From: Symbiodinium natans
Lineage: Eukaryota; Sar; Dinophyceae; Suessiales; Symbiodiniaceae
Direction of reading: 5' to 3'
NCBI GenBank assembly: GCA_905221605.1
Contig: CAJNDS010002748.1
Coordinates: 167,670-231,669, forward strand
Length of the DNA: 64,000 bases
A model generated the notes under the pieces. It was not told where the DNA came from. It saw only the letters and a program-made list of their open reading frames with translations, and did not search any database. Numbering within the stretch: the first letter of the stretch is position 1; each line of letters begins with the position of its first letter. Positions 1 through 10,908 of the stretch are shown here, piece by piece. A program made the position numbers and the translations under genes.

Positions 1-275
1 CCATACGGAATTCAGGGCATTCTGGTCAGAAGGCGCCGCTCTCCAAAACGAAGGACCGAGACATTAAGAACTTTCCGCCTTATTGGGATTGCAGATAATG
101 TTGTAGAAAGCTGTAAATGCAGATCAGAACTCCAAGCACCGTGCGGAGGTTTTGAAGTTGTTTCTGGAGATGATTTTGAAGAGGATGTGGTTTCTTACTG
201 TTAAAACTTAAAACAGCTTCAGGGTCAATGGGGGTTAGTGGTTAGAGTGGCGCTCCCCGGTGATCCTCGGTGCAG

Positions 276-1647
276 GTGGATCAGGACAACAACCTGGTGG
301 TTGCAGGGTACACCGGGAATTCTCTCGACGGGCACAGCAACGCCGGCGAGGACGACGTTTTCCTTATGAGCTTCACAAACACCGGCACCTGGCGATGGAC
401 AACCCAGCGTGGAGGCTCCAGGGCCTTTCTAACGCACGATGCTTCGTCTGCAGCAGTGTGCCGATGCGGACCACAAAAATGCTTTGCTGCTCCGCGCCCC
501 AGGTTCAGGGGATGACAGCGCATACGCTTTGCAGGTGGGGCCGGGTAGTGCAGGGCATCGGGCGCCGGCAGCTCTGTGTTTCCATGCAAAAAGTCTCCAT
601 ACGGAGTTCGGGGCATTCTGGTCAGAAGGCGCCGCTCTCCAAAACGAAGGACCGAGACTTTAAGAACTTTCCGCCTTATTGGGAGTGCAGATCATGTTGT
701 AGAAAAGCCGAACATGCAGATCAGAACTCCAAGCACCGGGCTTCCTTGCAGGTTCCAGGTCGTGCGGAGGTTTTGAAGTTGTTTCTGGAGATGATTTTGA
801 AGAGGATGTGGTTTCTTACTGTAAAAACAGCTTCAGGGTCAATGGGGGTTAGCGGTTAGAGTGGCGCTCCCCGGTGATCCCCGGTGCAGGTGGACCAGAA
901 CAACAACCTGGTGGTTGCAGGCGCAACCGGAAGCTCTCTGGACGGGCACAGCAACGCCGGCTTTTCGGACGTTTTCCTTATGAGCTTCACAAACACCGGC
1001 ACCTGGCGATGGACAACCCAGCGTGGAGGCTCCAGGGCCTTTCTCACGCACAATGCTTCGTCTGCAGCAGTGTGCCGATGCGGACCACAAATATGCATTG
1101 CTGCTCCGCGCCCCAGGCTCAAGTTATGACAGCGCAAACGCTTTGCAGGTGGGGCCGGGTAGTGCAGGGCATCGGGCTGTGAGGCCGGCAGCGCTGTGTT
1201 TCCATGCAAAAAGTCTCCATACGGAGTTCGGGGCATTCTAGTCAGAAGGCGCCGCTCTCCAAAACGAAGGACCGAGACTTTCAGAACTTTCCGCCTTGTT
1301 GGGAGTGCAGATAATGTTGGAAAGAAGCTGAAAATGCAGATCAGAACTCCAAGCACCGGGCTTCTTTGCAGGTTCCAGGTCGTGCGGAGGCTTGGAAGTT
1401 GTTCCTGGAGATGATTTTGAAGAGGATGTGGTTTCTTATTGTTAAAACAGCTGCAGGGTCAATGGGGGTTAGCGGTTAGAGTGGCCCTCCCCGGTGATCC
1501 CCGGTGCAGGTGGACAAGGACAACAACCTGGTGGTTGCAGGGCACACCTCCAGCTCTCTCGACAGCTTTGTCGACGGGCACAGCAACGCCGGCGGTTACG
1601 ACATTTTCCTTATGAGCTTCGAGGCTTGTGAAGGGGCATCAATGTAA
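276..1647 (+). CDS. SBBP beta-propeller gene 1, 3' part (5' end outside window)
   Basis: This is the 3' end of a gene encoding a protein made of SBBP-type (seven-bladed beta-propeller) repeats. Visible exons are 276-414, 503-534, 890-1028, 1117-1148 and a terminal exon 1510-1647 ending in TAA. Long exons (139 nt) encode the strand set with the motifs VDxDNNLVVAG, DVFLMSF and TGTWRWTTQRG. Short exons (32 nt) encode GSGDDSAYALQ-like linkers. A long plus a short exon make 171 nt, or 57 codons, so each pair keeps the frame. The last exon ends DIFLMSFEACEGASM. It has a six-codon insertion (SFVDGH region) relative to the last exon of gene 2. The short exons here are followed by GT donors (GTGGGG), while the long exons are followed by GC donors. 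Positions 1-275 are the tail of an upstream intron. Secretion is inferred from gene 2, which has the signal peptide. Confidence 0.8.
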
Positions 1648-1692
1648 ACTTTCCTGTTGGGCTGGCGCTCTCGACGTGTGAGCGTGGGCAAG

Positions 1693-1974
1693 TTAGCATT
1701 GCTGTGATCGCGTAGGATCCGCGATGAATAATCGCACGAAACAGTTGCCTTTGTGAGGCTTTTCAATCACACCCGACAGCTGCAGTCCTCCAAGAAATAT
1801 TTCTGAGCATACGCATTCACGGTCTTCATAACCACCATGCTTGCCCCTGCTCTTGGCCTTCCGGACAGCCTGCGCTTCCATCCACACACCTTTCGCCTTT
1901 TCCAGGGCGGTCACAGCTCCAAAGCCACGTCGCGCAAGTGCATCGGTCCATGTCCTGTGTGCCTCCAAGGCCAA
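1693..1974 (-). CDS. Conserved minus-strand ORF beside SBBP 3' end
   Basis: An open stretch of about 90 codons on the minus strand is rich in A, K, R and E. It includes RTWTDALARRGFGAVTALEK and ends near GGYEDREC. The same reading frame is kept in the other unit (36700-36918) with only a few amino-acid changes (H/Q, R/Q, C/S), and then a 1-nt indel breaks the homology after LQLxGVIE. That pattern fits an exon of a gene convergent with the SBBP gene. No ATG that I would trust, no upstream exon and no family are recognised. It could also be chance conservation in a young duplication. Confidence 0.3.
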   Translation of the reverse strand: MALEAHRTWTDALARRGFGAVTALEKAKGVWMEAQAVRKAKSRGKHGGYEDRECVCSEIFLGGLQLSGVIEKPHKGNCFVRLFIADPTRSQQC

Positions 1975-2861
1975 CGCTTCCGCCCTCTTCTCATCTGAGC
2001 CTCCTGAAGCTTCTCGTCGTCGACGTTGCTTTCCTCGTTCGCAGAGTCCCCCTGCCTCATACTACTCCACCGGTCCTGCTACTGGTAGTCGGCGGTGTGG
2101 TGCTGCTCGTCATACTCTGCACCGTGAAGCCTCCATGACCGGCCGTGCCTCGATGTCCAAGTAGCTGCTTATCCCACAGACTCTGCGATGCGGACGCCGC
2201 CACAGATCTATGAAGTCCGAGCTGTTTGTCGTTGTGCTGAGGATGTCACGCATGGCAGATTGCACCATCCTGGAAGAACGCCTACAAGGAACGAATCCGC
2301 CACGGAGAGTAATGTTGTCCTCGCTTTGGTGTGTAGGGTCATGTAGGGGCCCCCCCTCTGCCCCTGAACAATCGAAGCTGGTTTTTGCTCTCTTTACACG
2401 GTCCGGGGATTTTATATGGTTTCAACAGGGATGAGCTTAGATGAGTTTAGAAGGGACAGCGAACTTGGCAATCGATTGTAAAGGGCGGGGCACGGAATTT
2501 TCTTACGACGTCCCGACGATTTGACTTAATTCGGGATCCCACCGGGCACCCCCAAACAGTCAGGGTGCCAATCCCGGCCCATCTGACTTTAAACAGAGGG
2601 CCCCCACGAAAGCGAGTGCAACATTACGGGTTTTAAAGCCCCCCACAGCCGGCATTATCCCTTCCTGCGAATGTAAAAATGGGTTTTAAATTCGCAAGGT
2701 TGGGTTGTGGCAACCCTCTCTTACGAATCCAAAAAGTGACTTTGTAGCTTTCTGAGATGATCTCTGAGATGATCGTTTTCTGGTGGTTTTGCCCCTTGCG
2801 AAGTCAATATCGGCCTGAATTTGAGTTCATAAAAAGGTTTAGAAGGGGAGTTGCGCCCCAC
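1975..2861. other. Intergenic, no gene seen
   Basis: GC-neutral sequence with only short ORFs in conflicting frames. It aligns with 36919-37720 of unit 2 with many small indels that do not keep any frame. No promoter or RNA gene is recognised. Confidence 0.5.
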
Positions 2862-3195
2862 TGGATGCACTAGTAGCACGGTTGTTATCATCGTGCGGGC
2901 ATGGACACTCTGGCCAACGGATGCAAAGCTATCATGGATGGTCTCATCGTGCGGGCATAGAGGCTCTAGCAAACCTATGTGCTGTTTCAAAGACATTGCC
3001 ATCGTGCGGGCATGGATGCTTTTCCAATGGATGCACTGGTAGCATGGATGTTATTATCGCGTGGGCGGGCATGGATGCTCTGGACAATGCATGTACATGC
3101 AACAGCGAGTGGATGCACTGGTAGCACGGACATTATCATCGTGAGCATGGATGCTCTGGCCAATGGATGCATTGGTAGCTTGGACGATAGCGCCG
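2862..3195. repeat. Minisatellite, about 50-66 bp units
   Basis: Irregular tandem units share the core elements GGATGCACTGGTAGCA, a TTATCATCGTGCGGGCAT-like middle and GGATGCTCTGGCCAA. About five to six units are visible here. The array ends near GGTAGCTTGGACGATAGCG. The unit 2 counterpart at 37721-38160 is longer and rearranged, so copy number has changed since duplication. ORFs through the array on either strand are repeats translated by chance. Confidence 0.85.
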
Positions 3196-4330
3196 TACCA
3201 GAAACCCAGAAGCACAGAAACAGATAGCGAAGAACACAGCAACCAAAAACCACAAAGCACACAATAAACAGGTATATAAATCACACAAACGAACAAAACA
3301 ATCAAGAAGCCATTGTGCGGTAAAACCCCCATGTGCACAAAGGAGAAGTGAGCCTTGATTCGAAAGCAGTTCATATTGGCGGTCGAACTACACGTATAAC
3401 CGTAGCGGGCCATTCAAAGAAGTTTACCTGGGCTTCTAAGCCCTATATTGTAGCTTTCGATCCTTGAGGCGCAACTGCATCGCCTTGCAGGAACATGCGT
3501 GGACAAATCAGCCGGCCAGCAATATCTTCATCTCTGGATTGCGCGAGCACATTAGCGGTAGCATGTTCGCTAATTTACTGACAGTGGACTAAGCCCAATC
3601 TCTGCATGTTTGAGCCTGCCCTCATGCAGAAATCAAAAGCAGGTGCTTTAAACAGGGGCCAAAGTTCTAAATGCTGAGATATCGTGGTCTTGTATCGAAT
3701 GCGAAACATCCGAACACAAATGCGGATGTTTAAGCAGAGGATGAGTTTCGAGGAAGCGCGGACCAAGCACTACAGTACATGCAGCGCATGTCCGCAATCA
3801 TTCATGTACGGGCATGAAGCAGGCGACAGAAGCGCGTCGGCTGTAACTACTGAAAGGCCACATGCAACAAGCGGACAGTCACTCGCCGCTGAAGCTTGTT
3901 TTGCAATGCGCGCCCCGGCTAATTAGGCATGTTCATGTGGAAATTGCCTCTACAAGGGATTGCAGCCAGATCTGCATAGGTGCTTATAAGCAAGGGCTAG
4001 ATGGCTAGATGGTGCTTGTGCGTATTGTGCTTGGCATCAGCAACGACACACCATGTCCACGTCCGACAACTGTTGCGCTCCACATGAGTGCTCCGCCCTG
4101 TCTACAGCTGCGCGGTCCCACACTGATGTTAGCGCGCGCGGCAGAGAGGCATGCTGGGGGGCAGGAAGCCTACAGCTAGGTATTGCAGCATTGTGCCCTG
4201 CGTATCTTGGATACTGATGAGTCAATTCTGGGCATTGTGGCCTTAGACGACAACTGTCAAAGGCAAATCGCCAGGTCACCTGGTCAGAATACGAGACTAA
4301 CGAGGAAAAGGCTGGAAAGCTTTTGCGCGC
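3196..4330. other. Intergenic, no gene seen
   Basis: Duplicated in unit 2 (38161-39358). Candidate ORFs (for example 3684-3926) shift frame between the two copies, so I do not call them coding. At 4328-4345 lies the uninterrupted site GGTTAGATGACCTCATG, which in unit 2 is split by a 2.2 kb insertion. Confidence 0.5.
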
Positions 4331-4349
4331 GGTTAGATGACCTCATGAA

Positions 4350-5230
4350 TCAAGCTTGGACATGCTGCCACGCCGTGGTATTGTCCCTTCCAAGGAATCC
4401 GTGCAAGAACTCCAGAACCTGTAGGATCCGCGTCTTTCCGGGCCCCTCCCCCTGCCCCTCCTGGGCCATGGCGTGGGGGCTTTTGGCGACTTCCCGCTTG
4501 GAATCTTTTGCTGTCCTTTTTGGAAAACAGGTCAAGAAATGAATCGATGAAAGCACTTTCTTACAAAGGCTTGGGCTGTCAAGATCAATCGGCTCAACCT
4601 CTGGCCTCAATGCCACCTTGAAAAAAGTGATGCAGCCTTCACGCTGCAGTTGTTCAATCAATGCACAATCACGCTTGAAACTCGCACCTTCCTCAGTTCT
4701 GTGCACGAGCGCAAGTCAGTCAAAGGGCAACGCTTCCTCGATGCAGGCTTCGGCACCTTGGAACTTGAATTCCTTTTTAAGGTCCTCGCTTCTCAGACAC
4801 TTCTCCCCAAACTGCAACACTTGCAAGACGCTGCTGGAATGCTTGTTCAAAGCCCGAGAGAGAGAGAGAGAGAGAGTACTGTACCCTTTGCCAACCCACT
4901 TCGGGTTTAGAAACAGAAGCTGTTCTAAGTTAAGTAGAACACACCTAGACCTAGCTGGTCCTTGAGGGCTTCGCAAGAGGCTGCGGTAGTCGTGGTGACT
5001 ACACAGCTGTGCACAGTACTGCGATGCCGAAGGATCCGAAGGGAGAGCCGCCACAACAGATACTTAGATCCCTGGAACTTTCCACGCCTGAGCCCCTGAA
5101 CGGATCCCGCCGCGCAAGAACCAAGAAACTTCCACAAGACGTGTCAAGAAGCTGGGCTTTCCCACGCTCCACTGCCACAAAAAACTTTTGAACCAACTAC
5201 GACTACAGTAGTCGCGACAAAGCTTTTCAA
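4350..5230 (-). other. Possible minus-strand exons, unrecognised
   Basis: Several minus-strand open stretches look protein-like: KKEFKFQGAEACIEEALPFD at about 4716-4775, FFKVALRPEVEPIDLDSP near 4560-4620, and VQKFFVAVERGKAQLLDT near 5140-5195. They recur in unit 2 (41583-42440). However, 4-nt and 19-nt indels between the copies break any single reading frame, so this is either a multi-exon gene with introns at those indels or a decayed gene. No family is recognised. Confidence 0.25.
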
Positions 5231-5261
5231 CTATACAAAGGTTTTGGTATGCCAAAATCGT

Positions 5262-6260
5262 AAACATTCCTTCTCCTTCTGCTTCTCCTTCTCCCTCTCT
5301 CCTTTTTCTCTTTTTTTTTCTCTCTCTCTCTCTCTCTTTCTCCTTCTCTCTTTCTCTCTCCTTCTCTCTCCTTCTCTCTCTCTATCTCTCCTTCTCTTTC
5401 TCTCTCTCTCCTCTCTCTCTCTCTCCTTTCTCTCCTTTCTCTCCTCTCTTTCTCCTCTCTTTCTCCTCTCTTTCTCCTCTCTCTCTCTCTCTCTCCTCTC
5501 TCTCCTCTCTCTCCTCTCTTTCTCCTCTCTCTGTCCTCTCTCTCCTCCTCTCTCTCTCCGCTCTCTCTCCTCTCTCTCTCCTCGCTTTCCTCTCTCTCTC
5601 TCTCTCTCTCTTTCCTTTTCTTTCCTCTCTCTCTCTCTCCTCTCTCTCCTCTCTTTCTCCTCTCTCTGTCCTCTCTCTCCTCTCTCTCTTCTCTCTTTCC
5701 TCTCTCTCTTTCCTCTCTCTCTTTCCTCTCTCTCTTTCCTCTCTCTCTTTCCTCTCTCTCTTTCCTCTCTCTCTTTCCTCTCTCTCTTTCCTCTCTCTCT
5801 TTCCTCTCTCTCTTTCCTCTCTCTCTTTCCTCTCTCTCTTTCCTCTCTCTCTTTCCTCTCTCTCTTTCCTCGCTCTCTTTCCTCGCTCTCTTTCCTCTCT
5901 CTCTTTCCTCTCTCTCTTTCCTCTCTCTCTTTCCTCTCTTTCTTTCCTCTCTCTCTTTCCTNNNNNNNNNNNNNNNNNNNNNNNNNNNNNNNNNNNNNNN
6001 NNNNNNNNNNNNNNNNNNNNNNNNNNNNNNNNNNNNNNNNNNNNNNNNNNNNNNNNNNNNNTCTCTCTCTTCTCTCTCTCTCCTCTCTCTCTCCTCTCTC
6101 TCTCCTCTCTCTCTCCTCTCTCTCTCCTCTCTCTCTCCTCTCTCTCTCTCTCTTCTCTCTCTCCTCTCTCACCTCTCTCTCCTTTCTCTCTCCTCGCTCT
6201 CCTCTCTCCTCGCTCTCCTCTCTCGCCTCCCCCCTCTCTCTCCTCTCTCTCCTCTCTCCC

Positions 6261-6300
<40 letters not shown>

Positions 6301-6540
6301 ACTCCCTCTCCTCCCTCTCCTCTCTCTCTCTCTCTCTCCTCTCTCCCCCCTCTCTCTTCTCTCTCTTCTCTCTCCTCCCTCTCCTCCCTCTCCTCCCTCT
6401 CCTCCCTCTCCTCCCTCTCCTCCCTCTCCTCCCTCTCCTCCCTCTCCTCCCTCTCCTCCCTCTCCTCCCTCTCCTCCCTCTCCTCGCTTTGCCCTCTCCT
6501 CCCTTCTCTTTCTCTCTCCTCTCTCTGCTCTCCTCTGTGA
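5262..6540. repeat. Polypyrimidine (CT-rich) tract of about 1.2 kb
   Basis: Nearly pure C/T on the plus strand, with CTCTCTTTC and CTCCCT variants as higher-order units. It is followed directly by a purine-rich stretch (about 6541-6612, GAAGAGCAAAGAAAG and on). It contains an assembly gap. The ORFs of serine/leucine (plus) and glutamate/arginine (minus) in it are artefacts of the repeat. Unit 2 has a much shorter version at 42455-42890 with the same flanks. Confidence 0.95.
5962..6061. other. Assembly gap (100 N)
   Basis: Exactly 100 undetermined bases inside the polypyrimidine tract. The round size suggests a placeholder of unknown true length. Confidence 0.99.
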
Positions 6541-6612
6541 AGAGCAAAGAAAGAACAGAGAACAGAAAGGAAGAGAGAAGATGGAGGAAGATGGGGAGAG
6601 AAGAAAGGCGAA

Positions 6613-7399
6613 GATCTCCATCGCGACTTGTCTGAGCAAAGTGGGCCGAGGAAAGTCCTGCGCTTGCGTTAAGGCTTGAAGTTTTTGTGCTTGTTCGAGG
6701 TGCTGCCGCCAGACTTGATCGGCACAGTTCAGGGGGAGGCGTGGCCGACGCATGAAATTTCTGTGTCGTGTGCAAGATTTAGGGTTAGCAGGCCTGCCCG
6801 GCCCTGAAAACATGTTCCAACAGCATAGGACTTGGAACTGCCGCTGTTCCGAGCTCACGCTACGATGGGTTAGGTTAAGAGATGGGCTCTACGGCTTGGC
6901 TATACTTGTAGATATCATAACTGTATCCATGTGTATGAGCTTCTTTTGCAGACCTGCATGCCAGTATGCCATGGCATGGGGACTCGTGCTGCGGTGTTGC
7001 TGATGTCGTCGTCATCGGCCATGGTGCTGGGTGTCGCGCGTTCTCACAGAGGATGCTCAAGTGGTGAGCAATAGCTGATATAGCATGATATAGCTAGTGT
7101 GCAACGAACCTGACAAACTGAATTGCAAGCCAGCAAAACCCGACACGATGCACGTTGTCCGAATGCATATGCCAATAGCACGGCAGCCACGAGACACTGA
7201 CTTGTTTTGCAGGTCCTGAGCGGGTCTTTTCGGGTCCTGATCGACCAGGCTGGGGCTCCTGCAAGTGACTTTGCCCCTCGCATCTCTCGCCAGTAAGGGG
7301 CTGGAGCTTTTGTGTTTCGGGGGGTCGGGGCGAGTTGCTAGGAAGTTACGATCGCAGCTCCGCATTCTCCCAGCATCTCCAAACCAGCTTTCTGAGATC
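6613..7399. other. Intergenic, no gene seen
   Basis: Sequence shared with unit 2 (42960-43800) with indels that do not preserve frames. Unit 2 carries an extra stretch near 43460-43580 that is absent here. No RNA or regulatory element is recognised. Confidence 0.4.
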
Positions 7400-7872
7400 T
7401 GGCAGGGCGTGTCGAGTCGATTTGAAAGCACATCCGTCGGAAATGTCGCAGCCGCAGAGATCGTGCCAATTGCGAACCCAACGCAGACGCAGTGTCATGG
7501 CTTTGAGGAAGGAGGAGGGTTGGAAGGAGCTATGTACGGTTGTTGCGTGACAATCGGTATCTGCTGTGGTTGGACGCTAGCAAGCTCGGAAAGTTTGCCG
7601 AAGAACCTCAGACTTCAAAAGCACTGAACAAAGCCGCCCAGGATGGAGCTGAACTTCAGGCTGTCTGCCAATGCGAAACCGGACACCACAGCAACTCGGC
7701 TTGCTTTGCACCGATGGCCGGCAAGCCGCCATCGCCATGTCAACGTAGGTGGGTGACAATGACAGCTACTTCTGCATGCAACTTAGTGCCTCTTCTTGAA
7801 CCCTCCAAAAGCCAAAAGCCTTCGAATTGTTGCGAAAGCCAAAGCTCCGATATCAACGTTTCATGCTGCTAG
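7400..7872 (+). pseudogene. Unit 1 copy of the 43712-44266 ORF, frame broken
   Basis: The region encodes the same peptide pieces as the longer ORF in unit 2: ALRKEEGWKELCTV, then LLWLDASKLGKFAEEPQ and SSDINVSCC at the end. Here 4 extra nt at about 7542 (GTTGTTGCG against GTGCG) separate the two halves into different frames. Either this copy is broken or an intron boundary falls here. The WKELCTV-RDNRYLLWLD stretch weakly resembles the start of a PH-type fold, which I would not assert without a profile search. Confidence 0.3.
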
Positions 7873-8451
7873 GGATGATTGAGGGGAAGAAGATTCTAGG
7901 GCACAGCATGCCATGTTAATAGATGGATATATGATATATTCAATAGCCTGCCTGGAAGGATGCCTGCTGGTGAGGGATAAGCCGGCTTGTGCAACCACCA
8001 CAAATTTTTCCGGCTACCCTGTCCCAAAGGCTAACACATTCCGGTCTGAGGTGCTCGTACCATCATCGATTCTGCCGGCAACTGGCCGCAGGCTCTTTAT
8101 AGTCGTGACAGAGGCGCTTGCTGCATGCTTTTGAGATAGAGTCAAAGAGAGTGGTTCCCCGAATGTCCTGAGCCCAGAGTAACATCTCCTCGTTCGTCCA
8201 GAGTCGGCATCGCGACCCTCACTGTCAGGTTGCGCCAGAGTTCTCGCAGCTGCTGCCTACCTCCGGACTAGTGAATAACTTCCAGGCCCTCCAGAAAGGT
8301 TCACCTTCATGTGTTGCTTGCAAGTACCAGCTGTCTCGACCCCTGCACCCCGCTTATGAGCACATTGGAGGGGATTTACCAATAAGTGCTACCTGATAGT
8401 TGGGTTCTCAGGCCAATGTCACTGTGACCTCGCCACTATTGGTACTGTCCT
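7873..8451. other. Intergenic, no gene seen
   Basis: Shared with unit 2 (44267-44774). No gene or structured RNA is recognised. Small indels between copies are not multiples of three. Confidence 0.4.
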
Positions 8452-8883
8452 TTGCGCGACAGGCTTCCTGGCTTGAAGCTTCTGCAAGCCTCAACGGGTC
8501 TTGAGATGACGATTGAAGGACAAACGAAGAACAAGCCTCAGGTCCTTGAAAGTCTGGTGGTGCTGGACGTCACAACGGAGGCCGATGACCCCATCTTCTT
8601 TACGATGGCTGCGCGCGACCCGAAAGCCGGGGAGAGGCGCGGACCACTGCACATCTTGCTTGCCTGCAGCTTTATGCGACCCTCTGCAGGTGTGTGTGGT
8701 ATGACGGGGCAGCAGGGATGTGGTCCGATGCTGGCCTGCAGCCGCTCTGCCGTGGGAGAGATTCAGAGAGTTTCGAGTGAACGCAGCCTGGGACAACTGG
8801 CCATGCTCAATCAAGGGCGCGTGTCTGTACAAGGTGCAGGTATGTCTGCGCGCGTCATTAAGCATGCTGCAGACCATGCCTGA
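8452..8883 (+). CDS. Hypothetical ORF, possible exon
   Basis: An open frame includes VLESLVVLDVTTEADDPIFF and MAARDPKAGERRGPLH. The unit 2 copy (44775-45190) has lost the middle (the KNKPQVLESLVV part) and has a 20-nt insertion with TAG codons, so only unit 1 keeps it open. No family is recognised. It may be one exon of a larger plus-strand gene that also includes the membrane ORF downstream. Confidence 0.25.
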   Translation: MRDRLPGLKLLQASTGLEMTIEGQTKNKPQVLESLVVLDVTTEADDPIFFTMAARDPKAGERRGPLHILLACSFMRPSAGVCGMTGQQGCGPMLACSRSAVGEIQRVSSERSLGQLAMLNQGRVSVQGAGMSARVIKHAADHA

Positions 8884-8904
8884 TTTAGAACCAGCCGGCA
8901 TACT

Positions 8905-9465
8905 ATGACTGCTTTATTCGAACATTTGGATGCCACGGGAACATCATGCAGGAAAAATGAATTAGGAAAACGACTACATGCTCCTTGCTTATGCTTTGCT
9001 TGCCCCAGGCTGGTTTTCAACTACCAGCTGGACCAGAAGGTGTGGTGCGCCACAACACACACATCCATCTTCTCATTGATGGCGTTTCCTGAGACAGTGA
9101 ACCTCAACAGCACGCGGGTGTGTTGGTTAATTTGGTCAGCTGCTTGTGGACAGTTCCATGCTGCAGTATCGCACGCCGTATGGCTTTCGAAGCAGGCTAG
9201 TCGAGGTACTTGTTCCGTTGCAAGTTGGGGCATGCAATTCAGGACTCAGGGTGGCAGTGGCAATGATGTGCTGCTGGTAATACTCGTACTCGTTGCAGCG
9301 GCATCCATGGTCATCAGCGGCATCGTCTCATGTCCGCAAGGTACGCCATTGCGAGCTTCGTGTCCTCTCTGTTGCATACTACAGAATATGTCCAAGGTGG
9401 AGCTGCATGTAATCCCTCACTTCCCAGGTTGTGCTTGCCATGATCAGGCTCCGGGGCTGCATTGA
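8905..9465 (+). CDS. Predicted membrane-protein ORF (unit 1 copy)
   Basis: The best-conserved part starts near 9012 (VFNYQLDQKVWCATTHTS). It runs through WLIWSAACGQFHAAVSHAVW and ends with one clear hydrophobic segment, VLLVILVLVAAASMVISGI, followed by VSCPQGTP. Compared with unit 2 (45644-46111), the length differences are 18 nt and 6 nt, both multiples of three, and most changes are conservative. Frame-preserving indels argue for a coding exon. GCCCCAG just before VFNYQ is a plausible 3' splice site, so the real exon probably starts there rather than at 8905. Function is unknown. Confidence 0.45.
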   Translation: MTALFEHLDATGTSCRKNELGKRLHAPCLCFACPRLVFNYQLDQKVWCATTHTSIFSLMAFPETVNLNSTRVCWLIWSAACGQFHAAVSHAVWLSKQASRGTCSVASWGMQFRTQGGSGNDVLLVILVLVAAASMVISGIVSCPQGTPLRASCPLCCILQNMSKVELHVIPHFPGCACHDQAPGLH

Positions 9466-10170
9466 AGGGTAGGTCTCACCATCCTCTGAACCCGTGAGGC
9501 ACGAGCCAGTTGCGCAGATGTAAGCCACTCCACTCTTCAGAACCTTTGGCTCGAAGCCCGTGCGACCGCCTGCTTCCCTTCCCCCGCCTCCCTCTGTCTC
9601 GCTTCTCTCGCCACCATGGAAAGCATGCCAATTTCCGGAAACGGGGGTGGGGTGGGGGGGTTGATTACGTGCGAACAGGCGAATCACATGGTATTTGCAG
9701 TACTTTCTGCACCTCGTGACTAGTGCTGCGTGTTGGCCTTGCGTGAGGACCGTGGCTGAAATGTGTCCGTTCACAGAGGTTTTAGCTTGTCAAGAGGCCA
9801 AAGCCATGGTATTGTCGGCATTCCGTTTGTCCCACGAGGTCATTTTAGCTTTGCTGCCCGTCTGTTATGTCCCGTGTCGGCGGAACCTAGAAGGTATGCA
9901 AATTTCCGGAAATGGGGGTGGGGGGGAGCAGGGTGGGGAGGCGTCGTTTTGCGCACGGCATCCGTGCCTGGTCATACTTCTCACGCGCAGCTCGCTGCGG
10001 CGGTATTGGTTGGGCCGAGTTCACACCTACGATTTGCAGGGTACCACCATACACCTCAAGCATTAGGTCATTGAGATTGTGCCTTTTGATTGAGGGAGTC
10101 CATTCAGTCTTCACGGCACAGCATGAAGCATGAAGCATCGCACCTTTCAGACTTTAAGGTTTCGGGATGA
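9466..10170. other. Non-coding, G-rich repeats with ATTTCCGGAAA
   Basis: The stretch holds two copies of a module, ATTTCCGGAAAyGGGGGTG followed by a G-run (about 9629 and 9900). The TTCCGGAA core is palindromic. Both copies recur in unit 2 (46270 and 46558). ORFs across it change frame between units. Confidence 0.5.
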
Positions 10171-10198
10171 GGAAACCCTAAACCTAAACCCTAAACCT
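10171..10198. repeat. Interstitial telomere-type repeat
   Basis: CCCTAAA-type units (AAACCCTAAACCTAAACCCT and on). In unit 2 the same spot (46863-46889) begins a larger rearrangement. Confidence 0.85.
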
Positions 10199-10908
10199 TG
10201 AACGCAAGAGTACAAGTGCAGGCCCCGACCCTTCAGAAACCTACAATCCCTGTCCAAGTTCCCACAGTACTGTTGCAGGGACCGTATACAAACCCTCACA
10301 GTGCACGCGCAGGGACCGAGCCTTCACAACCCTCAATCCCTGTCTCAATTTCCAGAGTCCTGAAACCAATGTGCCTTCACAAGCCTCTTCATGAATGCCC
10401 AAAAAATATCCGCCCATTTTACCAACAAGAAGTTTTGCACTTTTTCGTCGAATGTCACCACACGTTGTTCTGTGATATCGTCTTGCATGTGTAGTGTACA
10501 CATAGCACGGTTGTGTAGCTTGTACCTGCCCTGGCGCTTCTTGTTGCACCGCGCTAACGCATTCAAAACAGGCCGACGAAATCGTCTTTTTGTTTTTTCA
10601 TGTGCACGTTCTTTACTGACCATTGTGTGGACACAACCTCATGGGGAAAATCATTGGAAACTGACTTATCTTGCGCTGCGGGGAAATTAAAACATAGCAG
10701 AAAGCATGTGCAATCATCTGCAGTCATCAGTCGCAGCCTTGGGTGGCACTGAATGACAGATGCCTGCTCTGAGGAGAAGGACGGCCCCCCAAAGCGAAGA
10801 GGCCTCCCAGATCCTCCCAGCAGGAGTTGCTTGCTGCTGTTAGAGACGGCCTTCTGAAGCGGGGTTCGTTGTACCGCTGTAGTCCTGCTTCAAGAGGCCT
10901 CTCGGCAG
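10199..10908. other. Intergenic upstream of HET/TIR-like gene 1a
   Basis: Partly shared with unit 2 (47221-48488). No gene is called. A short frame near 10805-10865 (QQELLAAVRDGLLKR) could be an upstream exon of the following gene. I cannot confirm it. Confidence 0.35.

Noticed and set aside
260-1414. Alternative ORFs overlapping the SBBP exons (for example RHREFSRRAQQ-type and MPRTPYGDFLHG-type)
   Set aside because: Shadow frames of the exon/intron repeat. Only the VDxDNNLVVAG frame joins across exons without stops and matches a known repeat.
2862-3195. Could the short tandem repeats be a CRISPR array?
   Set aside because: Units are contiguous minisatellite repeats without unique spacers, in eukaryotic sequence.
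5231-6635. Long Ser/Leu and Glu/Arg ORFs
   Set aside because: They are translations of the CT/GA tract, cross the assembly gap, and have no counterpart of equal length in unit 2.
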